Under the pieces are notes generated by a model. It saw only the letters and a program-made list of their open reading frames with translations. It was not told where the DNA came from and did no database searches. Source: Paracoccus lutimaris (GTDB lineage Bacteria; Pseudomonadota; Alphaproteobacteria; Rhodobacterales; Rhodobacteraceae). Taken from it: a stretch of DNA of 64,000 nt. Positions 1 to 8,163 of the stretch are shown here, piece after piece. Within the stretch, counting starts at the first letter, position 1. The number at the start of each line of letters is the position of its first letter. The stretch spans positions 1 through 64,000 of the forward strand of contig NZ_QPJL01000014.1 in assembly GCF_003337565.1 (NCBI RefSeq). Reading direction: 5' to 3'. The position numbers were made by a program, and so were the translations under genes.

Positions 1-1
1 C

Positions 2-91
2 GCCACCCGCTACGACAAGACCGCCGAAAGCTTCCTTGGCTTCATCGATATCACGTCGATCCGCCTCTGGCTCCGCCATTTGTCAACATGA
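2..91 (+). mobile_element. IS5-like transposase, C-terminal remnant (cut by window edge)
   Basis: The first 29 codons of this frame read RYDKTAESFLGFI ... IRLWLRHLST before a TGA stop. The pattern RYDKTA followed by a hydrophobic stretch and RLWLR is typical of the extreme C-terminus of IS5-family (IS427/IS1031-like) DDE transposases. The rest of the element lies outside the window. I could not recognise the terminal inverted repeat, so the exact right end of the element is unknown. It directly abuts an AT-rich gene remnant, suggesting the IS inserted into or beside an acquired gene. Confidence 0.7.
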
Positions 92-280
92 CCTAGGGTA
101 AAGGACGAATGCGCAAAGCATGGCGTTGGGCTTGTTTTGATCGAAGATATATATAATTCCCCTAGAGCGCTGCATGTTATTAAAGCAAAAAAACATGAGA
201 TAGATCATGAGCGCTGTAGTGCGTTTCTTGGTGCTGTCATTTCAAGAGACGGTCTGCAAAAAATTTCAATGTGGAAATAA
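92..280 (+). pseudogene. AT-rich 3' gene remnant, unrecognised protein
   Basis: Open for 62 codons in the same frame as the transposase, directly after its stop, ending with TAA. The peptide looks natural (GVGLVLIEDIYNSP, then HVIKAKKHEIDHE, ending KISMWK) but has no in-frame ATG except three codons from the end. It is therefore probably the C-terminal end of a gene whose 5' part was removed by the IS. Base composition is clearly lower in GC than everything downstream, which suggests horizontally acquired DNA. I do not recognise the family. Confidence 0.5.
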
Positions 281-339
281 TCAGACTCGTAAGAGCGGAA
301 TAAACCATAGCTATACAAGATGGTGAACAGCAATGGAGG

Positions 340-365
340 ATGAGGCGAGGTATAGCCCGCCTCAT
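340..365 (-). terminator. Stem-loop closing the minus-strand catabolic operon
   Basis: Perfect 8-base arms (ATGAGGCG at 340-347, CGCCTCAT at 358-365) around a 10-base loop lie just beyond the stop of the alcohol dehydrogenase gene at 373. There is no strong T tract on the minus strand, so this may be a weak intrinsic terminator or an RNA-stabilising hairpin. Confidence 0.5.
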
Positions 366-372
366 TCAGTCC

Positions 373-1518
373 TTACATCGCGGCCTCGAACAGCGCGCGC
401 GTATTCTCGCGCGTCATCTCGACCGGGTTGCCGCCGCAGGACGGATCCTCCAGCGCCATTTCGGTCATCTCGTCCAGCCGCGCGGCCTCGACCCCCATGG
501 CGGTCAGGTTGGCGGGAATGCCCAGCTCGGCGCGCAGGTCCATGACCCGGGCACGGAAGCCGTCGAAGCCGCCCTTGATGCCCAGATAATCGGCGGCGCG
601 GGTCAAACGCTCTTCGATCGCGGGACGGTTGAAATCCAGCACCATCGGCATGACCACGGCATTGGTGGTGCCGTGATGGGTGCCATAGATCGCGCCGACC
701 GGGTGGCTCAGCGAATGGATCGCGCCCAGACCCTTCTGGAAGGCGACGGCGCCCATGGCGGCGGCGGCCATCATCTGCGCCCGCGCCTCAAGATCGGTGG
801 GCACCGCATAGGCGCGGGGCAGGTATTCATTGACCAGCCGCAGCCCCTCCAGCGCGATGCCCTGGCTCATCGGGTGGAAGAAGGGGCTGCAATATGCCTC
901 GAGGCAATGGGCGAATGCGTCCATGCCGGTGCCGGCGGTGATGAATTTCGGCATCCCCACGGTCAGTTCCGGGTCGCAGATGGTGACGGCGGGCATCAGC
1001 CTGGGGTGGAAGATGATCTTTTTCTTATGCGTCGCCGAATTGGTCAGAACCCCCGCGCGCCCGACCTCGGAGCCGGTGCCGGCGGTGGTCGGCACGGCGA
1101 TGATCGGGGCGATCTTGCTTGCGTCGGCGCGGGTCCACCAGTCGCCGATATCCTCAAGATCCCAGACGGACACGGTCTGCCCGACCATCAGCGCGATCAT
1201 CTTGCCCAGATCCAGCGCAGAACCGCCGCCAAAGCAGACCACCCCGTCATGACCGCCGGCCTTATAGACGGCGATGCCGGCCGCCATGTTGTGCTCGTTC
1301 GGGTTCGGGTCGACCTCGGAAAACACTGCGCGGCCAAGACCCGCAGCTTCCAGAATGTCCAGCGCCTGCGCGGTGATCGGCAGGCCGGCCAAGGCCTTGT
1401 CGGTGACCAGCAGCGGGCGGCTGATGCCCACGGCCTTGCAATGCTCGGCCAGTTCGGTGATGCGTCCGGCCCCGAATTTGATCGCGGTCGGATAGGACCA
1501 GTTTGCGCGCAGGCTCAT
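373..1518 (-). CDS. Iron-containing alcohol dehydrogenase
   Basis: Group III metal-dependent alcohol dehydrogenase of 381 residues, a normal length. It would oxidise a primary alcohol to the aldehyde with NAD(P)+. Visible features are the nucleotide-binding GGGSALDLGK, the PTTAGTGSE segment, and metal-binding histidines in DAFAHCLEAY, HSLSHPVG and the YGTHHGTTNA stretch. The start is the ATG overlapping the stop of the aldehyde dehydrogenase gene (ATGA, 4 bases), so it is the last gene of the operon. Next to an aldehyde dehydrogenase and a glutamine-synthetase-like ligase, it probably oxidises a gamma-glutamylated alcohol (inference). Confidence 0.9.
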   Translation of the reverse strand: MSLRANWSYPTAIKFGAGRITELAEHCKAVGISRPLLVTDKALAGLPITAQALDILEAAGLGRAVFSEVDPNPNEHNMAAGIAVYKAGGHDGVVCFGGGSALDLGKMIALMVGQTVSVWDLEDIGDWWTRADASKIAPIIAVPTTAGTGSEVGRAGVLTNSATHKKKIIFHPRLMPAVTICDPELTVGMPKFITAGTGMDAFAHCLEAYCSPFFHPMSQGIALEGLRLVNEYLPRAYAVPTDLEARAQMMAAAAMGAVAFQKGLGAIHSLSHPVGAIYGTHHGTTNAVVMPMVLDFNRPAIEERLTRAADYLGIKGGFDGFRARVMDLRAELGIPANLTAMGVEAARLDEMTEMALEDPSCGGNPVEMTRENTRALFEAAM

Positions 1519-2903
1519 TTCGTCACCTTCTTGAGATGGTAGGATTTGGGCCGGGTCACGGCCAGATAACCCAGATTGGACAGCGCGGCGCCGCGCCCGG
1601 TATCCTTGCAGCCGGTCCAGCACAGCGCCGGGTCCAGATAATCGCAGCGGTTCATGAAGACGGTGCCGGTTTCCAGACGCGCGCCCAGCTCGGCCGCCGC
1701 ATCCGCATCCGCCGTCCAGACCGACACCGTCAGCCCGTAATCGCAATCGTTCATCAGCGCCACGGCCTCATCGTCATCCTTGACCGGCATGATGCCGACC
1801 ACGGGGCCAAAGCTTTCCTCGCGCATCACCCGCATGTCATGGGTCACGTCGACAAGGACCTGCGGGGCCAGATAGGCGCCGCCGTCATCGGCGGGGAAGG
1901 CGGCGGGGTCGATCAGCGCGCGCGCGCCCTCGGCCACGGCATCGGCGATCTGGCCGCGCACGACTTCGGCAAAGCGGCGATTGGCCATCGGACCCATGGT
2001 GGTGTCGGCGTGATAGGGATTACCCAGTTTCTGCGCCATCACCCAGGCCACGGATTTTTCGACGAATGCGTCATAGAGGCTTTCATGGACATAGATCCGC
2101 TCGATCCCGCAGCAGCACTGGCCGCTGTTGAACATCGCCCCGTCCATCAGCCCGTCCACGGCGGCATCCAGATCGGCATCGGCGCGGACATAGCCGGGGT
2201 CCTTGCCGCCCAGTTCCAGCCCCGTGGCGGTGAATGTGCCCGCCGCCGCGCGCTCGATCGCCTGCCCGCCCTTGACCGAGCCGGTGAAGTTCACAAAACC
2301 GAAGCTGCGCTCGGCGATCAGCTCCTCGGTCGTCTGGTGGTCAAGGACGACATTCTGGAACACATCCGCCGGCACGCCGCCCTGATGCAGGGCCTCGGCC
2401 AGCCGCTCGCCGGCCAGAAGGGTCTGGCTGGCATGTTTCAGCACCACCGCATTGCCGGCGATCAGCGCGGGCACGATGGTGTTGACGGCGGTCAGGAACG
2501 GATAGTTCCACGGCGCGACGACAAAGACCACGCCCACCGGCTCGCGCCGGATCTCGCGCTGGAAACGGTCGCTGTCCTCGACCACGGTCGGGGCCAGCGC
2601 CTCGGCGGCGATGGCGGCCATATAGGCGGTGCGGTCGTTCACGCCGCCGAATTCGCCGCCATAGCGCACCGGGCGGCCCATCTGGCCGGCCAGTTCCTGC
2701 ACGATCTCGTCCTTCATCGCGTTCAGCGCGGTGATGCCCGCCTGAACCCGGGCGATGCGTTCATTCAGGGGCAGGGCGGCCCATGCCGGCTGGGCGGCGC
2801 GGGCGCGGGCGACCGAGGCGCGGGCCTCGGCGCCGGTCAGGGGGGTCCGCTCGGCATAGACTTCGCCATCCGCCGGCGAGATCAGTCTGATCGTCTTGGT
2901 CAT
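1515..2903 (-). CDS. NAD(P)-dependent aldehyde dehydrogenase
   Basis: Aldehyde dehydrogenase superfamily, 462 residues. It shows the coenzyme-site segment VVAPWNYPFL, the general-base glutamate in LELGGKDPGY, and the catalytic cysteine region NSGQCCCGIERI with three consecutive cysteines. It converts an aldehyde to a carboxylate. It lies between the ligase gene and the iron alcohol dehydrogenase gene and overlaps the latter by 4 bases, so the two oxidations are probably sequential. The organisation resembles PuuC in putrescine breakdown, where the aldehyde carries a gamma-glutamyl group. The exact substrate cannot be read from the sequence. Confidence 0.92.
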   Translation of the reverse strand: MTKTIRLISPADGEVYAERTPLTGAEARASVARARAAQPAWAALPLNERIARVQAGITALNAMKDEIVQELAGQMGRPVRYGGEFGGVNDRTAYMAAIAAEALAPTVVEDSDRFQREIRREPVGVVFVVAPWNYPFLTAVNTIVPALIAGNAVVLKHASQTLLAGERLAEALHQGGVPADVFQNVVLDHQTTEELIAERSFGFVNFTGSVKGGQAIERAAAGTFTATGLELGGKDPGYVRADADLDAAVDGLMDGAMFNSGQCCCGIERIYVHESLYDAFVEKSVAWVMAQKLGNPYHADTTMGPMANRRFAEVVRGQIADAVAEGARALIDPAAFPADDGGAYLAPQVLVDVTHDMRVMREESFGPVVGIMPVKDDDEAVALMNDCDYGLTVSVWTADADAAAELGARLETGTVFMNRCDYLDPALCWTGCKDTGRGAALSNLGYLAVTRPKSYHLKKVTK

Positions 2904-2941
2904 GTCGTCCTCATCTGGCCGGGTTCTCCGGCGAAATCCGT

Positions 2942-4303
2942 TCAGGCGCGTTCAAATCCGCGGGCAAGTTCCCAGTCGGTGACGACGCGGTTCTGCTCCT
3001 CAAGCTCCCATTCGGCTGCGCGCAGGTAATGGTCAATGACCTGATCGCCCATCGCGGCGCGCAACATGCTGGATGCGTCCAGCGCCTTTGCCGCCTCGCC
3101 CAGCGTCGCCGGGATCTGGCGCACGCTGGCCGCCGCATAGGCGTCGCCCGAAAACTCCGCTTCAAGCGCCAGTTTCTGTTCGATCCCGTCAAGGCCCGCG
3201 GCCAGCAGCGCGGCGCAGGCCAGATAGGGGTTCAGGTCGGCGCCGCCGATGCGGCATTCGACGCGGATGCCGCGCGTGTCCTCGCCGCAGACGCGGAAGC
3301 CTGCGGTGCGGTTGTCGACCGACCAGATCGCCTTGGTCGGCGCGAAAAGCCCGGTCACGAAACGTTTGTAGCTGTTGACGTAAGGCGCAAGGAAATAGGT
3401 CAGCGCCTGCGCATGGGCCAGTTGCCCGGCCAGATAATGCTGCATCACCTCGGACATGCCGCGCCCGCTGCCCGTGTCGTGAAAGGCGTTGCGCCCGTCC
3501 TTGAACAGCGACTGGTGGACATGGCTGGACGAGCCCGCCTTGCCATGGCGGTACTTGGCCATGAAGGTCGCGGACTGGCCATGCGCCTGCGCGATGTCCT
3601 TGGTCGCGGCCTTGATCAGCACATGCATGTCGGCCGTGTCCAGCGCGTCCGAATATTTGGCGTTGATTTCATGCTGCCCGGCCTCGGCCTCACCCTTGGA
3701 GCTTTCGACCGGGATGCCGGCGGCGTAAAGCCCGTTGCGCAGGGCCCGCATCACCGGCTCATCCGCCGAGGTGCCGGTCAGGGCGTAATCGACATTATAG
3801 CGCGCGGTCGGCACCAGCCCTTGATAGCCGTTGTCGAAAAGTTCCTTGTAGCCGGGCGAGAACAGGAAGAATTCCAGTTCCGTCGCCATCATCGGGGTAT
3901 AGCCCATGGCCTCGGCCCGGGCGATCTGGCGGCGCAGCACAGAGCGCGGCGCATGGGGGACCAGCTCATGCGTGTGGTGGTCGCAAAGATCGACCATGCA
4001 GAAGGCCGTGCCCGGCGCCCATGGCATGCGGCGCAGCGTCGACAGGTCCGGCTTCATCACATAATCGCCGTAACCCGCCGCCCAGCTTGTCGACCGATAG
4101 CCCTGCACGGTGTTCATCTCGATATCCGTGGCCAGCAGATAGTTGCAGCAATGCGTTTCCTCGTGGTTCTCAAGGAAATGCGCGGCATGGAAACGCTTTC
4201 CCATCAGGCGGCCCTGCATGTCGACAAGGGCGACCATGACGGTGTCGATTTCGCCCGCCTGGACGGCGGCCTTCAGGGCGTCGAAAGTCAGATTGGCAGG
4301 CAT
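2942..4303 (-). CDS. Glutamine-synthetase-like gamma-glutamyl ligase
   Basis: GS-fold ligase of 453 residues (GlnA-III/PuuA-like), not a housekeeping glutamine synthetase judging from its neighbours. Family features include the N-terminal beta-grasp start (VALVDMQGRLMGKRF), the ATP/glutamate-site stretch GEAEAGQHEINAKYSDAL, KYRHGKAGSSSHVHQSLF, and RTAGFRVCGEDTRGIRVECR near the C-terminus. It would use ATP to join glutamate through its gamma-carboxyl to an amine. I chose the ATG with GGAG eight bases upstream rather than an ATG 16 codons earlier. The context of TRAP uptake, alcohol and aldehyde dehydrogenases and an amidohydrolase suggests the amine is an imported amino alcohol (inference). 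Confidence 0.85.
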   Translation of the reverse strand: MPANLTFDALKAAVQAGEIDTVMVALVDMQGRLMGKRFHAAHFLENHEETHCCNYLLATDIEMNTVQGYRSTSWAAGYGDYVMKPDLSTLRRMPWAPGTAFCMVDLCDHHTHELVPHAPRSVLRRQIARAEAMGYTPMMATELEFFLFSPGYKELFDNGYQGLVPTARYNVDYALTGTSADEPVMRALRNGLYAAGIPVESSKGEAEAGQHEINAKYSDALDTADMHVLIKAATKDIAQAHGQSATFMAKYRHGKAGSSSHVHQSLFKDGRNAFHDTGSGRGMSEVMQHYLAGQLAHAQALTYFLAPYVNSYKRFVTGLFAPTKAIWSVDNRTAGFRVCGEDTRGIRVECRIGGADLNPYLACAALLAAGLDGIEQKLALEAEFSGDAYAAASVRQIPATLGEAAKALDASSMLRAAMGDQVIDHYLRAAEWELEEQNRVVTDWELARGFERA

Positions 4304-4367
4304 GGGGTCACTCCGGGGAAAGGGGCGCGCCGGGAATGGCACGCCCCGCAATCAGCACATATGAGGA

Positions 4368-5405
4368 TCAGGAATAGCGATAGGGCGGGCCGGCCTTTTC
4401 CATCGCGTCGTTATATTCCTTGATCTTGGCGACGACCTTGGCCTTGACCTCGGATTCGGCGGCGATCTCGTCCCAGAACTCCTTGGCGGCGGCCTCGACC
4501 GTGCCCCATTCCTCGGCCGGGATGGTGGTCAGTTTCATCTTGTCGCCGGTCACGCGCAGCTTGGCCTCGCCCGACCAGTACCAGTGCTGGCGATAGTAAT
4601 GGGACTGGTCAAAGACGGTCTTCATCAGCTCGCGCAGATGTTCGGGCACTTCCTCCCAGCGTTTCTGGTTGGCAAAGAAATGCCCGATCCACGCGCCCGA
4701 GATGCTGTTCGTCAGGAAATGCCCGGTCGCGCCGGCCCAGCCGACGGTATAATCCTCGGTGATGCCGGACCATGCGACGCCGTCCAGCTCGCCGGTCTGC
4801 AGGGCGACCTCGATATCCTCCCATGGCAGGGTGACCGGGACGACGCCGAATTTCGTCAGGAAGCGCCCGGCGGTCGGGAAGGTGAAGACGCGCTTGCCCT
4901 GCAGGTCGGCAAGGCTGTTGATCGGCTGCTTGGTGGCAAAGTTGCACGGGTCCCACGACCCGGCAGAGATGTGCTGGATGCCCTGCGCGGCGTATTGTTC
5001 CTTCCAGATCTCATCCAGGCCGTAATGGTTGAACAGCGCCGGCACATCCAGAGAATAGCGCAGCGCAAAGGGGAAATAGCCGCCGAACACGGTCACTTCG
5101 GTCGGGCTGGCCATGCTGTCATCGTCGGATTGCACCGCGTCGATGGTGCCGTTCTGCATGGCGCGGAACAGCTCGGCCGTGGGCACAAGCTGGTCGGCAT
5201 AGAACAGCTCGATCTCCATCTGGCCATTGGCGATCTTGTTGAAGGCCTCGATGGCGGGCTTGCAGACATGCTCGCCCAGTGCCGCGCCGGCATAGGTCTG
5301 CATGCGCCATTTCAAGGGTGCGCCCTGCGCGATGGCCGGGCTGGCCAGCGCCCCCGCACCGGCGGCAAGGGCGCCGTGGGTGATGAACTTGCGTCTGGTG
5401 GTCAT
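4368..5405 (-). CDS. TRAP transporter substrate-binding protein (DctP family)
   Basis: Periplasmic solute receptor, 345 residues, with a twin-arginine-type signal (MTTRRKFITHG then AAGAGALASPAIAQ, predicted cleavage after AIAQ). The family segment FAMQNGTIDAVQ-like (RAMQNGTIDAVQ), PINSLADLQGKRV and VALQTGELDGV are present. In most DctP receptors the G-x-K-I-R motif supplies an arginine that clamps a substrate carboxylate; here the aligned residue is Phe174 (GKRVFTFP), so the ligand may lack a carboxylate. It is the third transporter gene after dctQ and dctM, 22 bases downstream of dctM. Confidence 0.92.
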   Translation of the reverse strand: MTTRRKFITHGALAAGAGALASPAIAQGAPLKWRMQTYAGAALGEHVCKPAIEAFNKIANGQMEIELFYADQLVPTAELFRAMQNGTIDAVQSDDDSMASPTEVTVFGGYFPFALRYSLDVPALFNHYGLDEIWKEQYAAQGIQHISAGSWDPCNFATKQPINSLADLQGKRVFTFPTAGRFLTKFGVVPVTLPWEDIEVALQTGELDGVAWSGITEDYTVGWAGATGHFLTNSISGAWIGHFFANQKRWEEVPEHLRELMKTVFDQSHYYRQHWYWSGEAKLRVTGDKMKLTTIPAEEWGTVEAAAKEFWDEIAAESEVKAKVVAKIKEYNDAMEKAGPPYRYS

Positions 5406-5427
5406 TTTTTCATTCTCCCTGTTGGTG

Positions 5428-6753
5428 TTATTGTCCGTAGATCGAATGGGGCAGCCACATGGCGATGCCCGGGAATGCGATCACAAGCCCCAAGGTCAGC
5501 ACCATGATCAGCACGAAGGGCAGGACCGAACGGTAGATGACGCCCAGCGTGAAATCCCGTGGCGCCATGGCGCGCATCAGGAACAGGTTGTAGCCAAAGG
5601 GCGGCGTCAGATAGGCGATCTGGCAGGTGATCGTGTAAAGGATGCCGTACCAGACCAGATCAAAGCCCAGGGACCGCGCCATGGTCACATAGATCGGCGC
5701 GACGATGACCAGCATCGCGGTGTCGTCCAGAAACATCCCCATGATCAGGAACGAGGCCTGCATCAGCAGCAGCACTTGCAGGGGCGTCAGGTGCATTTCC
5801 TGCAGGAACAGGTTCTCGATCGCGCGGCCCGCGCCCAGCCCGTCAAAGACCGCGCCAAAGCTCAGCGCCGCCATGATGATCAGCATGAACATGCAGGTGA
5901 TGGCCAGCGTCTGGCGGGTCGCGACCTCAAAGACCTGACGGGTGAAACGGCCCTTGATGATGGCGGCGGCGACGGCGGCCAGCGCCCCCACGACGCTGCT
6001 TTCCGTCAGCGAGGTCCAGCCCTTGATAAAGGGGATCATCATCGCCGCAAAGATGACCAGCGGCAGCACGCCCGCGCGCAGCAGGCGGAAACGTTCGGCC
6101 CAGGTGATCTGGGCGCGTTCCTCGGCGGGCATGGGGGGCGCAAGGGCGGGGTTCATCCAGGTGCGGATCAGGATATAGACGATGAACAGCGCCGCCATCA
6201 GCAGGCCCGGCCCGATCCCCGCCAGCCACAACTGGCTGACCGGCTGGCGCGCGATCAGCGAATACAGCACCAGAACGACCGAGGGCGGGATCAGGATGCC
6301 AAGGCTTGAGCCGGCCTGAATGACGCCCGAAATCATCGGCTTGTCATAGCGGTGCTTGACCAGTTCGGGCAGCGCGATGGTGGCGCCGATGGCCATGCCC
6401 GCGACGGAAAGCCCGTTCATCGCCGAAATCAGCACCATCAGCAGGATCGTCCCGATGGCCAGCCCTCCGGGCAATGGCCCGAACCAGACATGGAACATGC
6501 GGTAAAGGTCCTCGGCCAGCCGGGATTCCGACATGACATAGCCCATGAAGACGAACATCGGCAGCGTCAGCAGCGCGTTCCACTTCATCACCTTCATCAC
6601 GGCGGAAAAGCCCATGTCGGTGCCGCCCGGCCCCCAAAGCGCCAGTGCCGCGACCACGGCGACAAAGCCGATGGCGCCAAAGACCCGCTGCCCGGTGACC
6701 ATCATCAACAGCATGGTCGAGAACATCAGGACCGCGATCCATTCGTAGCTCAT
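5428..6753 (-). CDS. TRAP transporter large permease (DctM)
   Basis: Inner-membrane protein of 441 residues with about 12 hydrophobic segments, the usual size for DctM. Typical motifs are PMFVFMGYVMSESRLAEDLY, GGLAIGTILL, SSLGILIPPSVVLVLYSL and LTPPFGYNLFLMR. It forms the ion-coupled channel that takes substrate from the DctP receptor at 4368-5405. Its ATG overlaps the end of dctQ by 4 bases, so the two permease subunits are translationally coupled. Confidence 0.95.
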   Translation of the reverse strand: MSYEWIAVLMFSTMLLMMVTGQRVFGAIGFVAVVAALALWGPGGTDMGFSAVMKVMKWNALLTLPMFVFMGYVMSESRLAEDLYRMFHVWFGPLPGGLAIGTILLMVLISAMNGLSVAGMAIGATIALPELVKHRYDKPMISGVIQAGSSLGILIPPSVVLVLYSLIARQPVSQLWLAGIGPGLLMAALFIVYILIRTWMNPALAPPMPAEERAQITWAERFRLLRAGVLPLVIFAAMMIPFIKGWTSLTESSVVGALAAVAAAIIKGRFTRQVFEVATRQTLAITCMFMLIIMAALSFGAVFDGLGAGRAIENLFLQEMHLTPLQVLLLMQASFLIMGMFLDDTAMLVIVAPIYVTMARSLGFDLVWYGILYTITCQIAYLTPPFGYNLFLMRAMAPRDFTLGVIYRSVLPFVLIMVLTLGLVIAFPGIAMWLPHSIYGQ

Positions 6754-7289
6754 CTGTCAACGTCTCCGGTGAAGGGGCGGTCGATCTCGATGCCGCGAAT
6801 GATGGCGATGTCCCGGATCAGATGGGCAATGGCCTGCAGGATCATCAGCGCAAAGCTGACGGTGATGATGACCTTGATCGGCCATAGGGGCGGTCGCCAG
6901 GCGCTGGGGGCGCGTTCCCCGATCTGGAAGCTGTAGGCGGTGCTGTCCACCGCCCCCCACAGCATCACGCCCAGATAGAACAGCAGGCAGAAGATGGTGA
7001 AGATGTCCCATGCCGCCTGCCGCTTGATCGGCAGGCGCGCGTAAAGCAGGTCCATGCGCACATTGGCGCCCAGCTGCATCGAATAGGGCGCGCCCAGCAG
7101 GTAATAGGCGACCAGCGTGAACTGCGCCATTTCCAGCGTCCACAGCGCCGGGATCTTGGCGATCTTGGTGACCGAGGACCACAGCAGGATCGCCATGATC
7201 GCGAACAGCAGATACATCGCAAAGCGGCCCAGACGGTAATTCACCGCCTCGACGCCTTTCACATAGGAAATCGCCCAGTTCGGCATCAT
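6750..7289 (-). CDS. TRAP transporter small permease (DctQ)
   Basis: Inner-membrane protein of 179 residues with four hydrophobic segments (near residues 22-40, 54-70, 95-115 and 145-165), as expected for DctQ. It contains the family-typical LGANVRMDLLYARLP segment. It partners DctM. Its start overlaps the stop of the amidohydrolase gene by 4 bases, and its end overlaps dctM in the same way. Confidence 0.92.
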   Translation of the reverse strand: MMPNWAISYVKGVEAVNYRLGRFAMYLLFAIMAILLWSSVTKIAKIPALWTLEMAQFTLVAYYLLGAPYSMQLGANVRMDLLYARLPIKRQAAWDIFTIFCLLFYLGVMLWGAVDSTAYSFQIGERAPSAWRPPLWPIKVIITVSFALMILQAIAHLIRDIAIIRGIEIDRPFTGDVDR

Positions 7290-8029
7290 CCGACCTCATC
7301 CATGGCTGCCTTGATCGCGGGGGCAAGGCGGGCAGCCATGGCGGCCTGTGCCTTGGGCGTGGCGATCAGATCGTTGCGAATCTCCAGCATGGCATGGGGC
7401 AGGCCCAAGGGCGTCGCATGCCGTGCCAGCATATGCGCGACGCCGTCGGCGGCGCTGTAGGGTTCATTGAGCCGCGTCAGAAGCCCGGTCTTCTGCGCGC
7501 AGATGGCGCGGGCCAGCCGGTCGTCGGCATCGTGGATCAGCCCGAATTCGACCGCGCGCGGCTGGCCGAAATAGATGGGCGTAAAGCTGTGAACGGTGAT
7601 CAGCACCGGGCTCAGCCCCTGCGCCAGGCGGCAGGCCAGCAGATCCGCCAGCGCGGCATGAAAGGGCAGGTAATGCGTCCGCGTGCGGGCCAGCCGCTCG
7701 GCCGCGTCCAGATCGACATTGCCGGGAATGTCGTGGATCTCGCTGCGCGCGGGCATGGCGCCGGGCGCATGGGGCGGGCGGTTCAGGTCATAGATCAGCC
7801 GCGAGGCCCGCGCATGGATCAGCGCCCCGTCCAGCGCCTGCGCCAGCCCCCGCGCCACACCCAGCGCGCCGGGATCCCAGGCGATATGGGCGCGGCGCTG
7901 GTCCTCGCTCAGCCCCAGCCCGTCATCCCATGGCGCCGGAAACGCGTTCGAGGCATGTTCGCAGACCAGAACCACGGCGCCGGCGGCGTCGCTGTTCTCG
8001 ATCCCGAAGAATGGCGCGTCATCAGTCAT
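7286..8029 (-). CDS. N-formylglutamate amidohydrolase family protein
   Basis: PF05013-type metal-dependent amidohydrolase (HutG-like N-formylglutamate deformylase fold), 247 residues. Seen are VVLVCEHASNAFP, the DLNRPP motif and HSFTPIY. I chose the ATG with AGGAGG five bases upstream; an earlier in-frame ATG sits in that ribosome-binding site. It is the first gene of the operon. No histidine-degradation gene is present, so a role in hydrolysing a gamma-glutamyl or other N-acyl intermediate of the same pathway is more likely than histidine breakdown (inference). Confidence 0.85.
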   Translation of the reverse strand: MTDDAPFFGIENSDAAGAVVLVCEHASNAFPAPWDDGLGLSEDQRRAHIAWDPGALGVARGLAQALDGALIHARASRLIYDLNRPPHAPGAMPARSEIHDIPGNVDLDAAERLARTRTHYLPFHAALADLLACRLAQGLSPVLITVHSFTPIYFGQPRAVEFGLIHDADDRLARAICAQKTGLLTRLNEPYSAADGVAHMLARHATPLGLPHAMLEIRNDLIATPKAQAAMAARLAPAIKAAMDEVG

Positions 8030-8072
8030 TCCGGCCTCCTGCAAGAACAGGCTGGATCAAGCGGACCATGTC

Positions 8073-8110
8073 TGTCAATTATTTTTCAGTATAGGTTTTT
8101 CTGTTACGAT
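8073..8110. promoter_or_regulatory. Divergent promoter/operator between catabolic operon and rpiR-type gene
   Basis: In the 134-base divergent gap, the minus strand reads two copies of GAAAAA about 15 bases apart (one helical turn and a half), followed by TTGACA (positions 8078-8073), a good -35 hexamer for the catabolic operon. On the plus strand TACGAT at 8105-8110 could serve as -10 for the regulator gene. The block is much more AT-rich than its surroundings. It is the natural binding site for the adjacent RpiR-type regulator. Confidence 0.45.
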
Positions 8111-8163
8111 CTTTACGGGGCCGACTCCGGCGCATCCCGATTTTCTGGCCAAAGGATCAGCAC

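Noticed and set aside
92..280. An intact small gene
   Set aside because: No usable start codon or ribosome-binding site precedes the conserved-looking part; it reads as a 3' remnant.
7286..8029. Histidine-utilisation gene hutG
   Set aside because: The fold matches, but no hut genes are present and the gene is embedded in a TRAP/ligase/dehydrogenase operon, so the symbol was not used.
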